A DNA stretch of 11,298 bases, taken from assembly GCA_963617485.1 (NCBI GenBank), contig CAVEPA010000020.1, positions 1 to 11,298 on the forward strand. Direction: 5' to 3'. The stretch's first letter is position 1. Every line of letters begins with the position of its first letter. The position numbers and the translations under genes are program-made. Under the pieces are notes generated by a model. The model worked only from the letters and a program-made list of their open reading frames with translations. It made no database searches and was not told where the DNA came from. This document shows positions 7,464 through 11,298 of the stretch, piece after piece. Source of the stretch: UBA1757 sp963617485. Its GTDB lineage: Bacteria > Bacteroidota > Bacteroidia > Bacteroidales > UBA1402.

Positions 7464-9896
7464 CTATCGGATATTGGCTATGGAAATAATATCACCGAAC
7501 ACACCGGCCGCCGTTACACCGGCACCGGCACCGTAACCCTTGATAACCATCGGGTCGTCGAAATAGCGTTCGGTCTGGATAAGAATGATATTGTTGCTCC
7601 CCTTCAAATCGTAACAAGGATGCGTCTGATCCACTTCCTGCAAGCCCACCGAGCAGACACCGCGATCCATCTTGGCCACGAAGCGCCAGCGTTTGTGCTG
7701 TTTCTCCAATTCCTGACGACGCGCCTCGAAATCGGCATCCAGCTCGGGAATACGGCGCCAGAAATCGTCCAGCGAACCTTCGAAGAATTCATCGGGGATA
7801 AACAGGTTCTTCACCACATCTTCCTGCTCCACGCGATAACCGGCCTCACGCGCCAGAATCACCAGTTTGCGGATAACGTCTGTTCCGCTCAGGTCGATAC
7901 GCGGGTCGGGTTCGGAGAAGCGGGCTTCTTGGGCCATCTTGATGGTCTTGCTCAGCGGAATATCCCGGCTGATGGTGTTGAAGATAAAGTTGAGCGTACC
8001 CGAAAGTACGGCTTCCATCTTAAGAATGCGGTCGCCGCTGTAAATCAGGCTGTTCATCGTATTGATAATGGGCAGACCGGCACCCACATTGGTCTCAAAG
8101 AGGTACTTGACACCTTTTTTGCGGGCCAGTTCCTTCAGGCTAGCGTAGTTGTCGTAGGCCGATGAAGCGGCTATCTTGTTGGCTGCCACCACCGAAATAT
8201 TGTGTGCCAGCATATCGTGATACAGTTCGGCAATCTTGGGGCTGGCCGTGCAGTCGACGAAGACCGAATTGAAGATGTTCATTTTCAGCACCTCGTCGCG
8301 CCAAACGCCGGGATTGTTAGCAATACCCTGGGTATTAAGCAGTTCGCGGTAGTTGTCCAGGTCGATGCCGTCGCGGTCGAAAAGCGCATGCTTCAGGTCG
8401 GCTATACCCACCACATTGATTTTCAGATTGTTCTCGGCCATCAGTTTAGGACGTTGCTGTCTGATCTGGTCCAACAGGCTGCCTCCCACCGTGCCGATAC
8501 CAGTCAGAAAAATATTCAACACCTGATACTCACTCAGAAAAAAGGAGTCGTGGATGACATTCAGGGTCTTACGCAGTTGATAACGCTTTACCACGAAAGA
8601 GATATTCGTTTCGGAAGCACCCTGGGCACAAGCCACCACGTTGATACCGTTGCGGCCCAAGGTGGAGAAAAGCTTGCCGGCAATACCGGGTGTACGCTTC
8701 ATGCCTTCGCCTACAATGGCCACCGTAGCCAAATCTTTTTCGGCAAAGATGTCGTTGATTTCGCCGCAGGCAATCTCGTGAGCGAACTCTTCGCGCAACA
8801 CTCTGACGGTTTCGTCAGCATCCGCCTCGCGCACACCGATGGAAGTGGTATTCTCGGACGAAGCCTGCGAAACCATGAACACGCTGATGCCCGACTTGGC
8901 CAACACCTTGAATATGCGGTAGTTGACACCGATAACGCCCACCATACCCATACCTTGTACGGTAATCAGGCTACTGTCGCTGATGGACGAAATACCCTTG
9001 ATGGCCTTGCCTTCGCCCGAGGACATCTCACGCGAAATGAAAGTGCCGGGAGCGTCCGGATTGAAAGTATTCTTGATACGGATGGGGATATTGTCGTGAT
9101 AGACAGGGAAAATCGTAGGCGGATAAAGCACTTTGGCACCGAAGTTGCAAAGCTCCATGGCCTCGACAAAACTCAGGTGCTCAATAACATAGGCATTGTT
9201 GATAACCTTGGGATCGGCCGTCATAAAACCGTCCACATCGGTCCAGATTTCCAGCACGGAAGCCTTGAGTTCGGCAGCCATGATAGCGGCTGTATAGTCG
9301 GAGCCGCCACGGCCCAGGTTGGTGGTTTCGCCCGTCTGGGCGCTGCTCGAGATAAAACCGCCCATCACCGTTACCTGAGGCAGCGATTTGCACTGCTCAT
9401 ACACAGCCTTGGCGGTCTGCTCGAAGTTCACCACATTCTTGTTGTATTTAAAATCGGTCTTGATCAAGTCGCGGGCTTCGATATGCTTGGCACTGAGCAG
9501 CTTGGCCACCATTACGGAAGCGATTCTCTCGCCATAGCTCAGAATGACGGCCTCCGACTTGCGCGACAGGTCTTCAATCAGGAACACGCCCTGGAAGATA
9601 TTGCTCAATTCATCGAGTTTCTCGTTGACCATCTGCATGATGGCATCCTGCTCGTCGGGAGCGAACACGTTGCGGACAAGCGTATCGTGCATCTGGCGCA
9701 TCTTCTGCACATTGTCACGGTAAAGGGCATCGCCGGCAGCCGCCTGACGCGAAGTCTGTATCAGCAAGTCTGTCATGCCGCCTATAGCCGACACAACAAC
9801 AAGCAACTGGTCTTTTTCTGCCGCAACGATTTTCTTGATGTTCGACAGACCTTCTACGGAACCTACGGATGTTCCACCGAATTTGAGGACTTTCAT
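7464..9896 (-). CDS. thrA: Bifunctional aspartokinase / homoserine dehydrogenase
   Basis: An 810-residue fusion enzyme that starts the aspartate family pathway and later makes homoserine. The aspartokinase domain begins at once with KFGGTSVG (5-12) and contains GRGGSD (195-200). A regulatory region with two ACT-like stretches occupies about 300-455, the likely site of threonine feedback. The homoserine dehydrogenase part has a Rossmann GIGTVG at 466-471, an AANKIA segment, the ETNVGAGLP substrate region and SGTLNFIFN. The length matches the Bacteroidetes ThrA class. It is first in the operon and ends 2 bp before the apgM-like gene. Its 213-nt leader carries a Thr-rich peptide and alternative hairpins that suggest attenuation. 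A 12-bp palindrome sits right before the ATG, and no Shine-Dalgarno site is seen. Confidence 0.97.
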   Translation of the reverse strand: MKVLKFGGTSVGSVEGLSNIKKIVAAEKDQLLVVVSAIGGMTDLLIQTSRQAAAGDALYRDNVQKMRQMHDTLVRNVFAPDEQDAIMQMVNEKLDELSNIFQGVFLIEDLSRKSEAVILSYGERIASVMVAKLLSAKHIEARDLIKTDFKYNKNVVNFEQTAKAVYEQCKSLPQVTVMGGFISSSAQTGETTNLGRGGSDYTAAIMAAELKASVLEIWTDVDGFMTADPKVINNAYVIEHLSFVEAMELCNFGAKVLYPPTIFPVYHDNIPIRIKNTFNPDAPGTFISREMSSGEGKAIKGISSISDSSLITVQGMGMVGVIGVNYRIFKVLAKSGISVFMVSQASSENTTSIGVREADADETVRVLREEFAHEIACGEINDIFAEKDLATVAIVGEGMKRTPGIAGKLFSTLGRNGINVVACAQGASETNISFVVKRYQLRKTLNVIHDSFFLSEYQVLNIFLTGIGTVGGSLLDQIRQQRPKLMAENNLKINVVGIADLKHALFDRDGIDLDNYRELLNTQGIANNPGVWRDEVLKMNIFNSVFVDCTASPKIAELYHDMLAHNISVVAANKIAASSAYDNYASLKELARKKGVKYLFETNVGAGLPIINTMNSLIYSGDRILKMEAVLSGTLNFIFNTISRDIPLSKTIKMAQEARFSEPDPRIDLSGTDVIRKLVILAREAGYRVEQEDVVKNLFIPDEFFEGSLDDFWRRIPELDADFEARRQELEKQHKRWRFVAKMDRGVCSVGLQEVDQTHPCYDLKGSNNIILIQTERYFDDPMVIKGYGAGAGVTAAGVFGDIISIANIR

Positions 9897-9897
9897 A

Positions 9898-9909
9898 TTG
9901 AATATTCAA
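9898..9909. repeat. 12-bp perfect palindrome before thrA start
   Basis: TTGAATATTCAA reads the same on both strands and ends one base before the thrA ATG. It could be an operator half-site pair, a small mRNA hairpin affecting initiation, or chance in an AT-rich initiation region. No regulator can be named. Confidence 0.45.
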
Positions 9910-9919
9910 CTAAGATGAC

Positions 9920-9964
9920 CTTGCAGCGTCCGGCATAACGAAAGCCGAAAATTCAAGCTGCAAG
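9920..9964 (-). promoter_or_regulatory. Stable hairpin in thrA 5' leader
   Basis: On the minus strand CTTGCAGC (9964-9957) pairs perfectly with GCTGCAAG (9927-9920). An inner stem, TTCGGC (9949-9944) with GCCGGA (9934-9929), includes one G-U pair. The structure ends about 23 nt before the thrA ATG and is not followed by a T-run, so it is not an intrinsic terminator. It may control translation or mRNA stability, or complete the attenuator. Confidence 0.55.
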
Positions 9965-9992
9965 CTCGGGTATGTAAGATAAAGTGAATCGG

Positions 9993-10033
9993 AAAAATTT
10001 GGATAACAGGCTAAGGCTCTGCGCTTCCCTGTT
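9993..10033 (-). terminator. Candidate attenuator terminator of thr operon
   Basis: On the minus strand AACAGG (10033-10028) pairs with CCTGTT (10010-10005), with an inner AAGC / GCCTT stem that has one bulged C. The hairpin is followed by ATCCAAA and five T's (9997-9993). The T-run begins 7 nt after the stem, so it is weaker than an ideal intrinsic terminator. Its 5' arm is shared with the antiterminator candidate at 10045-10022, so both cannot form together. Confidence 0.5.
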
Positions 10034-10045
10034 GCGGCGGATGCG
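10022..10045 (-). promoter_or_regulatory. Candidate antiterminator hairpin of thr leader
   Basis: CGCATCC (10045-10039) can pair with GGAAGCG (10028-10022) around one A-A mismatch, leaving a 10-nt loop. This uses bases of the terminator's 5' arm. A ribosome stalled at the Thr codons (10084-10070) leaves CGCATCC free. One reaching the stop codon (10057-10055) would cover part of it. The stem is short, so this is a structural proposal by eye. Confidence 0.4.
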
Positions 10046-10054
10046 AAAAGTAAA

Positions 10055-10114
10055 CTAGACCCCCAAAGGGGTGACGGTAGTGGTTCGGTTGTAGTAATAA
10101 ACCATCTTTTTCAT
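10055..10114 (-). CDS. Threonine-rich leader peptide of the thr operon
   Basis: A 19-codon frame encodes MKKMVYYYNRTTTVTPLGV and ends in TAG. Four of five consecutive codons are Thr (ACC ACT ACC GTC ACC, codons 11-15), next to three Tyr codons. It begins 11 nt after the -7 box of a strong candidate promoter and ends 158 nt before thrA. It has the size, composition and place of an amino-acid operon leader peptide, comparable in role but not in sequence to E. coli thrL. A GC-rich hairpin, ACCCC with GGGGT (10072-10059), folds over its last codons. Its likely function is to let ribosomes sense charged threonyl-tRNA, stalling when threonine is short. It was too short to be picked by ordinary gene calling. 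Chance occurrence is unlikely given the Thr run exactly upstream of a threonine operon. Confidence 0.82.
   Translation of the reverse strand: MKKMVYYYNRTTTVTPLGV
10059..10072 (-). promoter_or_regulatory. GC-rich hairpin at end of leader peptide frame
   Basis: ACCCC (10072-10068) pairs with GGGGT (10063-10059) across a 4-nt UUUG loop, ending right before the TAG stop. In attenuators an early hairpin of this kind pauses RNA polymerase so that it stays in step with the ribosome. It includes the last Thr codon, so a stalled ribosome would melt it. Confidence 0.5.
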
Positions 10115-10125
10115 TTTTCCGGCCG

Positions 10126-10157
10126 CAAATATAATGCAGGATGTATGCAAATGCAAA
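10126..10157 (-). promoter_or_regulatory. Bacteroidetes-type promoter of the thr operon
   Basis: On the minus strand TTTG (10157-10154) and TATATTTG (10133-10126) match the -33 TTTG and -7 TAnnTTTG boxes exactly, with 20 bp between them. Transcription would start roughly at 10122-10118, only a few nucleotides before the leader peptide ATG at 10114. A TTTGCA direct repeat overlaps the -33 region. The promoter lies just past the GH43 stop codon. Confidence 0.75.
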
Positions 10158-10189
10158 TATTTTTAGGGATTTGCCCGCTCGCCTTGCGG

Positions 10190-11194
10190 TTATTTATCCT
10201 GCGCCGACGCGTGTGCCTGCATCTTCTTGAGTACCGATTCCTTTACCTTGATGATAGTGCCGTGTTTATGTCCTTCGGGCAGATAAATCTCGTCGTCTAT
10301 GGGCTCGAAAGTCTGGAAGTCGCGGGTGCGCACCGCCCCGAAACGAGCCTCACGGTAAACGTCAAAATATATCAGCCAGTCCTGACCCACCTGTATGGCA
10401 CAGGCTCCTTCGGAATAGACGGGTGCGAACTTGACCGACGGGCGGGTATAAGGGCCGGCAGCCGCCGGGGCAAAAGCGCAGAAAAGGTCGCTGTAGCCGG
10501 GTTTGCGGTTATCCTTGATAATGACCACATAGTCTTGGGGCGCACGGCGCAACACAAAAGCATCTATCGAATTGAAGCCCGGGTCGTAGAAGGGCTTGGC
10601 CGGCGCGAAGCTCTCGAAATCCTTGGTGGTGGTATAATACTGGCGGTGGGCATTGTTCTGTCCCAAACGGTCGGCCTCGGTATAGGCCTGCGGCATGATG
10701 CTCGACGACCAGGCAATGAGAAATTCTTCGGTTTCGGTGTCGTAGAACACTTCGGGAGCCCAGACATTGTTGGTGAGTGAGTCTTGCATAACAGGAATCA
10801 CGCGCTGCTCCGACCAATGGATAAGGTCGTCGGAGCTGGCATAGCCAAAACCTCTTTCGCCCGACCAGGCAATGGTCCACACCAAATGGAAACGGCCGTC
10901 AGGGCCTTGGCAAAGGCTGGGGTCGCGCATCATCGATTGGGGCGAGAAACGGGCGGGTTCCATGCTTTGTGTCAGCACATTATAGTACTCGGCGTGTTTG
11001 TTGCCCACCTCGGGTTGCAGCCAGCTGCCGGGCAGGCTGTCCCAATGGTAGCCATCGTAGCTGTAGAGAAAATGCAGCCCGTCCAGAGCGGGTTCGCGAT
11101 GGCCGCTGAAAAGATACACTTCCTTTTCACAGCAGGAAGCAAACAAGCCCAATGCCAGCACCAAAGCCAGCGTATGTTTCAGAAGAGCTTTCAT
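10190..11194 (-). CDS. Glycoside hydrolase family 43-like lipoprotein
   Basis: A 334-residue secreted protein predicted to be a five-bladed beta-propeller glycosidase. The first 20 residues form a signal peptide ending LFAS, then C21-C22 followed by EKE. This is a lipobox with acidic residues behind the Cys, as in surface-exported Bacteroidetes lipoproteins. GH43-like blade motifs appear in order: MRDPS with D91, WAPE (145-148), SIDAF with D211, and SEGA with E262. These are the likely base, pKa-tuning and acid residues. The usual EGP after the last blade is EGA here. Substrates of the family are arabinose- or xylose-containing plant polysaccharides, but sequence alone does not fix specificity. 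Its ATG overlaps the stop of the preceding T9SS-domain gene (ATGA), so the two are probably translated together. No clear terminator separates its stop from the thr promoter. Confidence 0.8.
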   Translation of the reverse strand: MKALLKHTLALVLALGLFASCCEKEVYLFSGHREPALDGLHFLYSYDGYHWDSLPGSWLQPEVGNKHAEYYNVLTQSMEPARFSPQSMMRDPSLCQGPDGRFHLVWTIAWSGERGFGYASSDDLIHWSEQRVIPVMQDSLTNNVWAPEVFYDTETEEFLIAWSSSIMPQAYTEADRLGQNNAHRQYYTTTKDFESFAPAKPFYDPGFNSIDAFVLRRAPQDYVVIIKDNRKPGYSDLFCAFAPAAAGPYTRPSVKFAPVYSEGACAIQVGQDWLIYFDVYREARFGAVRTRDFQTFEPIDDEIYLPEGHKHGTIIKVKESVLKKMQAHASAQDK

Positions 11195-11298
11195 GGAAGC
11201 TTTATTTTATAAGTGAATGTTTCGTTGTTGACAGTCTGCACTTGCAGCAAATAGAGACCTTGGGGCAGACCTTCCAGACTGAGGGTGTTGAGGGTGCC
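11191..11298 (-). CDS. 3' end of a protein with T9SS type A-like sorting domain (partial)
   Basis: The last 35 codons of a gene that continues beyond the window edge, ending in TGA at 11193-11191. The visible residues include LEGLPQGLYLLQVQT and end FTYKIKLP. This fits the final beta strands of a type IX secretion (Por) C-terminal sorting domain: the L-x-G-L-P-x-G-x-Y-L-x-x-V pattern followed by a K-I-x tail. Such proteins cross the outer membrane and are released or anchored at the surface, and many carry hydrolase or adhesin modules. The main domain lies outside the window and its function is unknown. The stop overlaps the GH43 start by ATGA. The frame shows no interruption up to the window edge, and a surface carbohydrate-acting partner for the GH43 protein is a reasonable guess only. 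Confidence 0.65.
   Translation of the reverse strand, partial: GTLNTLSLEGLPQGLYLLQVQTVNNETFTYKIKLP

Noticed and set aside
8202..9938. 578-codon open frame on the + strand antisense to thrA
   Set aside because: It is a shadow of a long GC-rich gene: no recognisable domain, low-complexity His/Gly/Val-rich composition, and it covers the highly conserved thrA sequence on the other strand.
10158..10189. Intrinsic terminator after the GH43 gene
   Set aside because: Only a 4-bp CCGC/GCGG stem and a competing 3-bp GGG/CCC stem can be drawn, and the T-run is missing; read-through into the thr leader cannot be excluded.
1..11298. CRISPR array, tRNA, rRNA, insertion sequence or phage remnant
   Set aside because: No regularly spaced repeats, cloverleaf-type sequence, transposase-like frame or terminal inverted repeats were seen; the coding genes fill nearly all the window.

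Overview
The window looks like chromosomal DNA of a moderately GC-rich member of the Bacteroidales. Family order points this way: an aspartokinase/homoserine dehydrogenase fusion, then a COG3635-type phosphoglycerate mutase, then threonine synthase, is the Bacteroidetes arrangement of the threonine operon. Supporting signs are a FeoA-FeoB fusion followed by a small Cys-rich membrane protein, promoter-like sites of the TTTG / TAnnTTTG type, and a type IX secretion (T9SS) sorting-domain-like C-terminus at the right edge. T9SS argues for a Prevotella/Porphyromonas-like relative rather than Bacteroides proper, but the species cannot be fixed from the sequence alone.

Layout. Positions 1-187 hold the upstream region of an iron(II) uptake operon (+ strand): feoB with a fused N-terminal FeoA domain (188-2503), then a small FeoB-associated Cys-rich membrane protein (2525-2749). 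This runs head-on into, and overlaps by 71 bp, a tightly packed minus-strand series of six genes. In transcription order these are thrA (9896-7464), the apgM-like gene (7461-6229), thrC (6205-4901), a low-molecular-weight tyrosine phosphatase (4867-4406), a diacylglycerol-kinase-family lipid kinase (4386-3487) and a PlsC-type acyltransferase (3494-2679). Spacings are 2, 23, 33 and 19 bp, followed by an 8-bp overlap. At the right end, also on the minus strand, is a GH43-like lipoprotein (11194-10190), coupled by an ATGA overlap to the 3' end of a T9SS-domain protein that runs off the window.

The most interesting element lies in the 293 bp between the GH43 gene and thrA. On the minus strand there is a good Bacteroidetes-type promoter (10157-10126). 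It is followed within 11 nt by an unlisted 19-codon reading frame, MKKMVYYYNRTTTVTPLGV, with four Thr codons in five (10114-10055). Next come a candidate antiterminator (10045-10022) and an overlapping, mutually exclusive terminator-like hairpin with a T-run (10033-9993). The geometry fits classical ribosome-mediated threonine attenuation. A further stable hairpin and a 12-bp palindrome precede the thrA start.

How the genes work together: ThrA supplies aspartyl phosphate and homoserine, and ThrC makes threonine from O-phosphohomoserine. No thrB homologue is present, and the apgM-like enzyme sits exactly where a homoserine kinase is needed. If transcription continues past thrC, the threonine signal would also reach a phosphatase and two lipid-metabolism genes. 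No CRISPR array, tRNA, rRNA, insertion sequence or phage gene was seen.
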